12,946 nt of DNA from an uncultured Pseudoxanthomonas sp. Lineage in GTDB: Bacteria > Pseudomonadota > Gammaproteobacteria > Xanthomonadales > Xanthomonadaceae. The translations under genes and the position numbers were made by a program. Shown one piece after another: positions 6,911 through 12,940 of this stretch. The stretch lies in contig CAMPIO010000097.1 of assembly GCA_946886405.1 (NCBI GenBank), positions 1-12,946 on the forward strand. Direction: 5' to 3'. The notes below the pieces were generated by a model. That model was not told the origin of the DNA and ran no database searches. It saw only the letters and a program-made list of their open reading frames with translations. How positions within the stretch are numbered: position 1 is the stretch's first letter; each line of letters opens with the position of its first letter.

Positions 6911-8011
6911 GTGTCAGGAACGCGGTGCAAATACTTGCTGTCCATTGTCGGGCTTTCTTTTGCGCTGCTTTCGGGTTGTCACGGCGGGCAGAAGTTGCGC
7001 TCTGGCGACATTGCGCAGTCGTCGGTTGAGTCTTACGTGTCATCTGATTCAGATTCTGTCGCTTCGCAGGTCGGCCTGACGCCGTTCGTGACGGAGGATA
7101 AGAATCACGATCGTCTCGAATCGTCCGGCTTCGCCATGGAGAGAGACGCGGACTGTGACAGTAGCGCTATTACAGAGCCGCCCCTTGCGGACATCGCGTG
7201 CTCGGGCGAGTTACCTGAGCATATGGCTTGGTTCGTCAGGAACATGCCTGACACCCATCTTTTCCTGACTGCTTCGGAACGGGAAGAGATCGCCCGATCA
7301 CGGCAAAGCTTCAAAGTGGTGAATGGGCTTGGAAGACGCCAGGACGTAGTCACGGTGATCTCCCATTACAGCCTTTTCTGGGTCCGGTCTTTTGAAGGGC
7401 CAGATCCCGACGTAACCATCTACCTCGTGTACGGACCTGATTGCGGCGCTTCATCGGCATTCGCGACCGGCCCCACCAAGAAGAAGTGTCGTTCTGCCGA
7501 TAGCTATCTTCGCGACTTCAGCTTGTATCGTGTTGTCAAAGGAACGATGCCTGAGAACGTAACTAGCAAGCTGATGCCTCCGCTTCCGCGCATGAGCGAA
7601 ACGGAGCGCCGCAGATATGGGATTTATCTGCGTTCTAAGGGTGAAGCGAGTGACGCGGATATCAAGCTGGATGTCAGTAGGCTCGTCCGTACTCCAGTAC
7701 TTCGCTGGGTAGTTCGCCCTGTGCAGGAGGGCGACTACGAGCCGCCTGACATGCCTGCATCCGATCCGCGCGCGTTCATAGACTATGAGTGGGGAAACAG
7801 AAACGTCGCTCACTTCGGTTTCTTGGTCTGGAACGGACGGCGCATGGAGTTGCGCGAAACCGTGCCGTACGTCCTGTGGCCGTGCCGTAGGCGTGGATCC
7901 GGCCCGCGCGATTGTGCCCCCGGGTATGACAGTCGCGCGGACCGCTATCTGACCCCTGTCACTGGTGAGCGGCCAGGAGGGCCACATGACGAACCCACAT
8001 CCCACGAATGA
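6911..8011 (+). CDS. lipoprotein, probable immunity protein of cassette B
   Basis: From the GTG at 6911 the product is 366 residues with a textbook lipoprotein signal peptide, CKYLLSIVGLSFALLSGC, lipidated at C23. GAGGTGG lies 10 bases before this GTG. An ATG at 6803 with a stronger AAAGGAGG site is in frame and would give 402 residues, but with an unusually long basic region before the hydrophobic core. The mature protein has several cysteines (82, 97, 178, 193, 325, 335) and a C-terminal block HFGFLVWNGRRMELRETV (301-318) then LWPC and DRYLTP. I recognise no named domain. It is unrelated by eye to the cassette A lipoprotein. Its end overlaps the next gene by 26 bases, implying coupled translation. 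The role as periplasmic inhibitor of that gene's product is inferred. GC content looks lower than in ilvE: 32/60 against 42/60 in one hand-counted row each (7021-7080 and 1441-1500). Confidence 0.75.
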   Translation: MSGTRCKYLLSIVGLSFALLSGCHGGQKLRSGDIAQSSVESYVSSDSDSVASQVGLTPFVTEDKNHDRLESSGFAMERDADCDSSAITEPPLADIACSGELPEHMAWFVRNMPDTHLFLTASEREEIARSRQSFKVVNGLGRRQDVVTVISHYSLFWVRSFEGPDPDVTIYLVYGPDCGASSAFATGPTKKKCRSADSYLRDFSLYRVVKGTMPENVTSKLMPPLPRMSETERRRYGIYLRSKGEASDADIKLDVSRLVRTPVLRWVVRPVQEGDYEPPDMPASDPRAFIDYEWGNRNVAHFGFLVWNGRRMELRETVPYVLWPCRRRGSGPRDCAPGYDSRADRYLTPVTGERPGGPHDEPTSHE

Positions 8012-9362
8012 AACGGACATCGATATCCGCGCGGCAGCGGATAGGGTGATCGAACATTTTCGGCAGAGACGTTACATGGAGGCATTGCAAGTCCTTGAGC
8101 AGGAGCGCACGGATGAGCGGCCGGTGGTGCAAGAGTCGCTGGATCGCTACGTTTCAGCCGGTGCACGCTCTGAGCTTGATCAGGCGCGACACGTGTTGGC
8201 GGCTGACGCGTTCCCGGCGCTCGAGCGCCTGCATCAGGCGAACCGTCCACCGCGAATACCTGAATACAACGGCAGGGACGCGAGTGCAGCCAATGAGCTG
8301 GTGGGATTGACGCCGGAACAGAGGCACGACGTCTACGCTTCGATCGTGGAGGTGCGTGGCAACCGGGCAGCCATCGAGGCTTTACATGACGAGCAGAGCG
8401 TGATCCTTGGACTTCGGAGGGAAACTTCGACAGTCTCGTCCATGGACGATCCGCGCATCCCGGGCAGTCATGAGCGGGAATTGCGGCGCGGTACGGGGGT
8501 GTATGACGACCATATCGTGGTGCTGCGGAGAGATGAAGACGGCAGTCGTCATTGGTTCATCGCTGATCGCGCCAATACGGAACCCACCGCGCAGTACGAT
8601 GCGCATGCGCGGCCCGTGGCGGGCAGAGAAACCACGCCATATGCGCATGTCCAATGGAGAAGACCGCAGGGAGAGCGCGCGGACGGTGACGCGATTCCAG
8701 ACTTGGGTCGAATGGCGGAAGGCTCTTTTGAGATGCTACGTACCACGCATTCTGCCAGGGGCGACGCCAACGATTACTCACTCAGGCCAACGCCCGAACA
8801 GGCGAGAGAGCCCCGCAGCAACAATCTGGTCCAACGGGACACCAATGGGGATGGTTGGTTCACCCAGAATGACATCGATGGCGTTCAGCAACTGAACAAT
8901 TCTTTCAAGATTCATGCGGGCTCGCCCTACAACACGGACTCGGCAGGTTGCCAAACCATTCACCCTGGCGAGTACGACGGTTTCATTACCGCTGTCGAGG
9001 CAAATCCTCAGCAGACCCGCTGGCAGTACGTGCTCACGTCGACAGAAGGTGGCTTGTTTCATGACGTGAACCGGGGCAATGAGCAAGCGCCTCAGCCCCA
9101 TGAACGGCAGCCCCGGCAGAGACCCGATGCTCCTGCTGAGCACGGGCAACACCAGCGACCCCCACAGGCGGGATATCTGAGCGATCCCGCTGTAGACCGC
9201 TACCTTGCCGCCGTCATGTCCGGCGACGGCGACGCGGCCGATCGTGCAGCGACTGAATTCGCGCGCTCCACAGAAGGCAGGCACATGGCAGCACAGGGAG
9301 ACCAGTGGCTCGCTCAGCACCAGCGAGCCGAGCAAGAGCACGAGCGCCAGATGGCGCGCTAG
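7986..9362 (+). CDS. putative peptidoglycan-active effector with EF-hand loop and H/SxGC motif (cassette B)
   Basis: The ATG at 7986 (AGGAGG 5 bases upstream) gives 458 residues and no signal peptide. Residues 1-160 are a helical, charged region I do not recognise. Residues about 165-355 form the probable catalytic domain: GVYDDHIVVLRRDEDG (171-186), an EF-hand-type calcium loop DTNGDGWFTQND (285-296), then FKIHAGSPYNTDSAGCQTI (307-325). H310 and C321 in H-x-G ... S-x-G-C recall the catalytic His and Cys of YkuD-like L,D-transpeptidases and carboxypeptidases, which act on peptidoglycan stem peptides. A Gln/Pro/His-rich linker (366-395) precedes the tail AVDRYLAAVMSGDGDAADRA (402-421), similar in pattern to the cassette A effector tail, and ends Gln/Glu-rich. 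No XVIPCD core motif is seen. It sits between a lipoprotein gene and a membrane-protein gene, as in cassette A. The effector role is inferred. Confidence 0.75.
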   Translation: MTNPHPTNETDIDIRAAADRVIEHFRQRRYMEALQVLEQERTDERPVVQESLDRYVSAGARSELDQARHVLAADAFPALERLHQANRPPRIPEYNGRDASAANELVGLTPEQRHDVYASIVEVRGNRAAIEALHDEQSVILGLRRETSTVSSMDDPRIPGSHERELRRGTGVYDDHIVVLRRDEDGSRHWFIADRANTEPTAQYDAHARPVAGRETTPYAHVQWRRPQGERADGDAIPDLGRMAEGSFEMLRTTHSARGDANDYSLRPTPEQAREPRSNNLVQRDTNGDGWFTQNDIDGVQQLNNSFKIHAGSPYNTDSAGCQTIHPGEYDGFITAVEANPQQTRWQYVLTSTEGGLFHDVNRGNEQAPQPHERQPRQRPDAPAEHGQHQRPPQAGYLSDPAVDRYLAAVMSGDGDAADRAATEFARSTEGRHMAAQGDQWLAQHQRAEQEHERQMAR

Positions 9363-9413
9363 CCGACCCTCTGAAAATCCCATCCACACGGAAGTCGAGA
9401 CAAAGGAGGTGTC

Positions 9414-9977
9414 ATGGATGACGTCAATGCAGTACCCGCTAACGCACCCCCGACCGATGCCGTCAAGGCACTGATGATGCTGCGCGCCGACCTGGTCCAG
9501 CGCGAGGCGCGTATGAGTGCGGCGATCAACGAACAGGTGCAGTCGTTGCGGCAGGAGACGGGCGCGTTCCGTCGCGAACTGGCCGCGATGGTGGAAGGGG
9601 CGGGTGTACAGATTGCGCAGAATGCCCGCGAAGCGGTTTCTCCCGTGGCCGCCGAGTACGGTCAGGCCGTATCGGTCGCATCCAGGCAACTGCGCAGCGT
9701 CGGCAGGACGGCGTGGCTGTGGTTGGGCGTCGTCGGCGCGACCCTGCTGTTGGCGCTCCTCGTCGCCTGGGCGGTTCTGGGCTATTACCGCCGCGAACTC
9801 GCCGCAACGAAGGAGGAACTCCAGCGTCATGAAGATGCCGTGCCGGTGGTGCAGGCCTTCTACGCATCGGACGCGGTGATATGCGGCGACGTTATCTGCA
9901 CCAACGTCGATCCCAGCGCGCCACGTGTCGGTGACAAGAAGCAGTACCGGGCAGCCAAAGTCAGGGCGGTGCGTTGA
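9414..9977 (+). CDS. small single-span membrane protein, third gene of cassette B
   Basis: The product has 187 residues: a helical N-terminus (about 15-95) with a probable coiled coil, one membrane span (about 100-122, AWLWLGVVGATLLLALLVAW), then LGYYRREL (122-129), ELQRHED (135-141), ASDAVICGDVICTNVDPSAP with C157 and C162, and a basic end. The ribosome site AAAGGAGGTG directly upstream fixes the ATG at 9414. It follows the effector-like gene by 51 bases. The cassette A product (2008-2499) has the same architecture. Its last 63 residues align ungapped with 37 identities (hand count), including the C-x4-C pair, while the N-terminal halves are much more divergent. Basic residues flank both sides of the span, so topology is unclear. 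I recognise no named family; a constant accessory factor for the variable effectors is the best inference. Confidence 0.85.
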   Translation: MDDVNAVPANAPPTDAVKALMMLRADLVQREARMSAAINEQVQSLRQETGAFRRELAAMVEGAGVQIAQNAREAVSPVAAEYGQAVSVASRQLRSVGRTAWLWLGVVGATLLLALLVAWAVLGYYRRELAATKEELQRHEDAVPVVQAFYASDAVICGDVICTNVDPSAPRVGDKKQYRAAKVRAVR

Positions 9978-9981
9978 GCGA

Positions 9982-9997
9982 GCCGCCGTTTGGCGGC
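9982..9997. terminator. short hairpin after cassette B
   Basis: GCCGCC (9982-9987), loop GTTT, GGCGGC (9992-9997), starting 5 bases after the stop of the membrane-protein gene. It is a 6-bp GC stem without a following T-run. It occupies the same place as the hairpin behind the homologous cassette A gene. Confidence 0.35.
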
Positions 9998-10170
9998 GCG
10001 CATCTGCAAGGGTTTCGGGCGCTTGGTGAGGGGGGACTTGCCGCAAACGGCGATTTGATACGAGACATCAAGTTTCGCGGACTTTTGGTAACCCATCGTC
10101 CTCGAGCGGGTCGCAAAGTATCCCTGCCGGCCAAGCCGCCGCACACCCACCAACGCCCGAGGATACGACC

Positions 10171-10959
10171 ATGTTCAAGCTGATCCCTGCCGTGCTCGCT
10201 GCCGCCCTGGCGGCCACCCTGTCCCCCGCTGTGCAGGCGCGCGACGCCGCGTCCGCTCATTCCGATCCCATCAAGAACGTCGTGCTGGTGCACGGTGCCT
10301 TTGCCGACGGTGCCGGCTGGCGCCCGGTCTACGACGACCTGACCGCGCGCGGTTACCGCGTCTCGATCGTGCAGAACCCGCTGACCTCGCTCGCCGACGA
10401 CGTGCAGGCCACCCGCCGCGTGCTGGACCGCCAGGACGGCCCCGCCATCCTCGTCGGCCATTCGTGGGGCGGCACCGTCATCACCGAGGCCGGCGTCCAC
10501 GACAAGGTGGCCGGCCTGGTCTACGTGTCCGCGCTGGCGCCGGACGCCGGAGAAACCACGGCCCAGCAGTACACCGGCTTCGCGCCCACGCCCGAGTTCG
10601 TGATCGATACCTCCAGCGACGGGTTCGGCTTCATCCGTGGGGACAAGTTCAAGGCCGGCTTCGCCCACGACACCACGGATGTCGATGCGGCCTTCCTGCG
10701 CGATTCGCAGGTGCCCATCAACATGTCCGCCTTCGGCACCGTGCTGACGAACGCGGCGTGGCGCAGCAAGCCCAGCTGGGCCGTGATCGCCACCGAAGAC
10801 AAGGCCTTCGACCAGGCCATGCTGATCCACATGGCCGAGCGCATCAACGCGCGCATCACCAAGGTGTCCGCCAGCCACGCCGTCTTCATGACGCAGCCCA
10901 AGGTGGTCGCCGACACGATCGATCGTGCGGCACGCGAAGCAGGCCAAGCGGCCGAGTAA
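10171..10959 (+). CDS. secreted alpha/beta-fold hydrolase
   Basis: This 262-residue protein has a Sec signal peptide (MFKLIPAVLAAALAATLSPAVQA, cleavage near residue 23) and a compact alpha/beta hydrolase fold. The oxyanion-hole segment is VVLVHGAFADGAGW (37-50). The nucleophile elbow is GHSWGG with S98. The likely acid is in ATEDKAFD (E209, D210 or D214), and the catalytic His is H236 in SASHAVFM. The substrate cannot be read from sequence; related periplasmic proteins are annotated as esterases or AB_hydrolase_6-type enzymes. The ATG at 10171 follows GAGGA at a suitable distance. It is monocistronic, with about 190 bases upstream and its own hairpin downstream. Its codon usage is strongly GC-rich like ilvE, unlike cassette B. 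Confidence 0.88.
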   Translation: MFKLIPAVLAAALAATLSPAVQARDAASAHSDPIKNVVLVHGAFADGAGWRPVYDDLTARGYRVSIVQNPLTSLADDVQATRRVLDRQDGPAILVGHSWGGTVITEAGVHDKVAGLVYVSALAPDAGETTAQQYTGFAPTPEFVIDTSSDGFGFIRGDKFKAGFAHDTTDVDAAFLRDSQVPINMSAFGTVLTNAAWRSKPSWAVIATEDKAFDQAMLIHMAERINARITKVSASHAVFMTQPKVVADTIDRAAREAGQAAE

Positions 10960-10974
10960 CCGAATCCGACCACG

Positions 10975-11004
10975 ACGGCCCTGCGATGCGGGGCCGTTGC
11001 TGTT
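10975..11004 (+). terminator. probable terminator after the alpha/beta hydrolase gene
   Basis: ACGGCCC (10975-10981) pairs with GGGCCGT (10991-10997), a 7-bp stem with a 9-base loop, followed by TGCTGTTTG. The T-tract is interrupted, so it is a moderate intrinsic terminator. It starts 15 bases after the stop codon. Confidence 0.6.
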
Positions 11005-11130
11005 TGCGAAGCGGGCGCGAGCAGCCAAGCCGGGATGTCGATCCGGCACCCGCTGCTTCGTCGAACAGGCAAGGGAAGGTCAGGGCGCCAACGTGGCGGC
11101 CACTGCTTGCCCGACTGCCAGGAGCGATGC

Positions 11131-11346
11131 ATGACGACGAACGAGAAGGTGAAAGGCCCGGCTTCCTACTTCCCCTCGATAGAGAAGCAGTACGGAAAGC
11201 CGGTGGAACACTGGTTCAAGATCCTCGACGCGGTCAGCGACGGGAATCACATGGAGCAGGTGGCCCTGCTGAAGGCGGAACACAAGCTGGGTCATGGTCA
11301 TGCGAATGCGCTGGTGGCGTATCACAAGGCGAAACGTGGCGGGTAA
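11131..11346 (+). CDS. DUF4287 domain protein
   Basis: The 71-residue protein consists almost entirely of a DUF4287-type domain. It has the KVKGPASYFPSIEKQYGKPV segment (6-25), a central HMEQVALLKAEH (40-51) and the C-terminal GHGHANALVAYHKAK (54-68). Proteins of this type are small, cytoplasmic and of unknown biochemical function. The ATG at 11131 is preceded by AGGAGCG at a good distance; the frame continues upstream, but that part reads as Arg-rich non-coding sequence. It is flanked by a hairpin upstream and an unrecognised gene 71 bases downstream, with no evident operon partner. Confidence 0.85.
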   Translation: MTTNEKVKGPASYFPSIEKQYGKPVEHWFKILDAVSDGNHMEQVALLKAEHKLGHGHANALVAYHKAKRGG

Positions 11347-11417
11347 GACGGCTGTCGAAACGGTACGCTGAGCGCTATTCGCACACGATAGCGACCACGC
11401 TAGCGACAGGAGTGCAC

Positions 11418-11951
11418 GTGCAGGTGCCTGAGTTCCATGCTGACCTTGAGCTCGCCCCCTTGTTGGGCTCGACGATAGACGCCTATGCCCAGGACGACGG
11501 GTACTGGCATCTGTTCGTCGCCTTGCGGATCGTCGGAGACGCCTATTTTTTCTTCAGGACTGAAGAGCGTTCGGCAGGCGCTCGGTTTGATGTCTTTCCG
11601 ATCTGCGGACGCCGCGAGGGCGATGCAAGACCCGCGTGGCGCGAGTTGGTTCGGCCCTTCGTCATCGAGCGGGCGATTCCTCTGTGGAGAGTCGAGTGGA
11701 CCGAGCGGGGAGCAGCGTGGCCTACCGTGGGGTCGGATCCGTATACCCATTTCGCAGGTCGAGGTCCTGCCTCTCCACAGGCAGCCAACCATGCGCGCGT
11801 TCTGGCGGGGGTACTCCTTCAGAGCGCGAATGGAGAAGGAGTCGTCGTTGCGGCTTCAGATTCCACCCCATTCAATGTCGACATCTTTTTGGCTGCTGAT
11901 GCGGAAAAGGGGTTGGAGGGCTTCGAACTGCCTGCGCATAGAGTTGGGTGA
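11418..11951 (+). CDS. unrecognised 177-residue protein
   Basis: I do not recognise this protein. It starts MQVPEFHADLELAPLL, has no signal peptide or membrane span, and is rich in aromatic and acidic residues. Two segments look like beta-strand-rich structure: GYWHLFVALRIVGDAYFFF (28-46), and a C-terminal part with LLQSANGEGVVVAASDSTPF (132-151). The GTG at 11418 is chosen because ACAGGAG ends 5 bases before it. A GTG at 11424 has poorer spacing, and the long open frame running back to about 10464 overlaps the alpha/beta hydrolase and DUF4287 genes in another frame. Size, soluble character and isolated position would suit a small immunity-type or accessory protein, but nothing shows this directly. 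Codon use is less GC-biased than in ilvE. Confidence 0.65.
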   Translation: MQVPEFHADLELAPLLGSTIDAYAQDDGYWHLFVALRIVGDAYFFFRTEERSAGARFDVFPICGRREGDARPAWRELVRPFVIERAIPLWRVEWTERGAAWPTVGSDPYTHFAGRGPASPQAANHARVLAGVLLQSANGEGVVVAASDSTPFNVDIFLAADAEKGLEGFELPAHRVG

Positions 11952-12057
11952 ACTGGCGAACCCAAAAAGGCCCGCAAGATGACGTGGCTTGAACTCTCGG
12001 CACATGCGCAGATTGGCCTGCCCCCGTGGATGCCTCCGTGCAGATTAGAGTGAGGGC

Positions 12058-12084
12058 GTTGGGGTTCGCTGCGCTCACCCCAAC
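12058..12084. repeat. REP-like palindromic repeat
   Basis: GTTGGGGT (12058-12065) and ACCCCAAC (12077-12084) are perfect inverted arms around TCGCTGCGCTC. The unit closely resembles the widespread intergenic element of GTTGGG-TTTCGCTGCGCTCA-ACCCAAC type found in many proteobacterial genomes. Only one copy is in the window, so its dispersed nature is inferred from general knowledge. Confidence 0.55.
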
Positions 12085-12240
12085 TTCGGCATGTCGGTGC
12101 CGCGCGTCACCAACACATGCTGGGTCGGCTCAGCGGCGATGGTCGCGCGGATCCGCTTGGAAAGGTACTCTGGCCACCGTTTCCGACCCCTTGGCCCCCG
12201 TTGCCCTGGCCGCCAAGCGGTCCGGCATGACACAGGTGTT
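12075..12240 (-). pseudogene. possible frameshifted 3' remnant of a minus-strand gene
   Basis: On the minus strand, 31 codons ending at the TGA at 12077-12075 read EYLSKRIRATIAAEPTQHV... and finish TRGTDMPKLG. Of these, 28 end in G or C, the signature of real coding sequence here. Upstream in that frame (above about 12173) the bias is lost, but it continues in a neighbouring frame reading MPDRLAARATGAKGSETVA. That pattern suggests a frameshift near 12170-12180 in a decayed gene. I do not recognise the family. The 5' boundary is approximate. Confidence 0.3.
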
Positions 12241-12267
12241 CGGCCATAGCAGACAAGTAGAAAAGCA

Positions 12268-12633
12268 TTGAAAGCAAGCCCTCTCCAATGGAAAACAGAC
12301 TGGCGCTTCGAAGAGAGCGAGCAGCGGCGGCACTACGTCATCGAGCCGTGGCTTGATGGCCGCCGGGTAGGGCGTGCGCATGGCTGGTTCGAGCCGGGCG
12401 GTAGCTTCGTGCTGGAGAAGATCGAGATTGATTCCAGGCAGCGGTCGCGCGGCTATGGAAGTACGGTGATCGAGCAGCTGCGACAGAAAGCACGCGACAA
12501 GGGCTGCCACGAGCTTGTGATCAACAACGTGCGGTCCAGCAACCACCGGGCTATCGCGCTCTATGAGGCCATGGGCGCAAAGGCCGTCCCGCTGTCGGTA
12601 AGCCTCAGCGCCTTTGTCATTTCGCCGCCGTAG
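12268..12633 (+). CDS. GNAT-family N-acetyltransferase
   Basis: The 121-residue protein carries the GNAT core. Motif A is LEKIEIDSRQRSRGYGSTVI (49-68), with the R/Q-x-x-G-x-G type acetyl-CoA pyrophosphate loop in QRSRGYG. Motif B is ELVINNVRSSNHRAIALYEAMGAKAV (82-107), with the typical N-x-x-A-x-x-x-Y-E-x-x-G-A pattern. The acceptor substrate is unknown. The only start in frame after the stop at 12247 is TTG at 12268, which has no good ribosome site. The N-terminus may therefore be truncated or the start misread; the strands expected first in GNAT proteins are short here. It lies beside a gene relic and a repeat, in a region that looks decayed or rearranged. Confidence 0.8.
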   Translation: MKASPLQWKTDWRFEESEQRRHYVIEPWLDGRRVGRAHGWFEPGGSFVLEKIEIDSRQRSRGYGSTVIEQLRQKARDKGCHELVINNVRSSNHRAIALYEAMGAKAVPLSVSLSAFVISPP

Positions 12634-12756
12634 ATACTTTCCGCTCACAGGGCGAATCGGTCGGCGTAGTGCGCAGACCTTGAAGGTCACCAGGCGCATG
12701 TTGGTCGCAGTCCAAGGGCTTGACTGAGCGGCTGTTCGCTGCAGCCGCGAGGGGGT

Positions 12757-12864
12757 ATGAAGACGGCAGATGAGATTCATATGCCAAGAATGAGTGGAAG
12801 GCTGCTGGTACTGCTCTTGAGGCTTGCGTCACTTCTGGTGGTCTTTGTCGTGGCATGTAAGTGA
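12757..12864 (+). CDS. possible 35-residue hydrophobic peptide
   Basis: An ATG at 12757, immediately after GAGGGGG, opens a 35-codon frame: MKTADEIH, MPRMSGR, then RLLVLLLRLASLLVVFVVACK and stop. A second in-frame ATG at 12781 would give 27 residues. It has a basic segment, a hydrophobic core and a VVAC-K end that looks like a lipobox with only one residue after it. It could be a membrane microprotein, the signal peptide of a truncated lipoprotein, or chance. A terminator-like hairpin follows 25 bases later. The ribosome-site spacing for 12757 is too short (1-2 bases) and for 12781 there is no strong site. Confidence 0.25.
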   Translation: MKTADEIHMPRMSGRLLVLLLRLASLLVVFVVACK

Positions 12865-12888
12865 TTCATGAGAACGCGCTGCGTTCCG

Positions 12889-12908
12889 GGCTGGACCGGC
12901 CAGCCTTT
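12889..12908 (+). terminator. weak terminator-like hairpin
   Basis: GGCTGG (12889-12894), loop ACCGG, CCAGCC (12900-12905), followed by TTT. The stem is perfect at 6 bp but the T-run is short. It would end a transcript through the tiny ORF at 12757-12864 if that is expressed. Confidence 0.35.
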
Positions 12909-12921
12909 CGTAGACATCCGG

Positions 12922-12940
12922 TTGCCATAATTGATGGCAA
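12922..12940. promoter_or_regulatory. operator-like dyad
   Basis: TTGCCAT (12922-12928) and ATGGCAA (12934-12940) are perfect 7-bp arms around AATTG. The AT-rich centre and spacing suit a dimeric regulator site rather than a terminator. It lies at the window edge, so the gene it might control is not visible. Confidence 0.3.

Larger units (their letters stand above)
11952..12267. other. 316-base region with a dispersed-type palindrome and gene relic
   Basis: No intact gene is visible between the unrecognised protein and the GNAT gene. The stretch carries the palindrome at 12058-12084 and, directly beside it on the minus strand, an apparently coding fragment that ends at a TGA inside the palindrome. 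The first hundred bases show nothing recognisable. Confidence 0.5.

Noticed and set aside
2522..9362. XVIPCD domain in the two effector candidates
   Set aside because: I looked for the GLxxIDHV and FAVQG-like core motifs and found neither; only an HPSHPDH run and a short tail similarity remain, so XVIPCD is not called.
8778..10046. 422-codon minus-strand frame across the end of effector B and the membrane-protein gene
   Set aside because: Opposite two genes with strong ribosome sites, coupled layout and a paralogue; no recognisable motif in the antisense frame.
9961..11049. 362-codon minus-strand frame opposite the alpha/beta hydrolase
   Set aside because: Antisense shadow of a gene with signal peptide, GHSWGG elbow and catalytic His.
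11389..11407. TAGCGAC direct repeat (two copies 12 bases apart) before the gene at 11418
   Set aside because: Only two 7-base copies, within a short leader; too little to distinguish from chance.
10464..11417. Upstream part of the long open frame that ends at 11951
   Set aside because: It overlaps the hydrolase and the DUF4287 gene in another frame and reads as Arg/Gly/His-rich noise; only the part after the GTG at 11418 has a ribosome site and protein-like composition.
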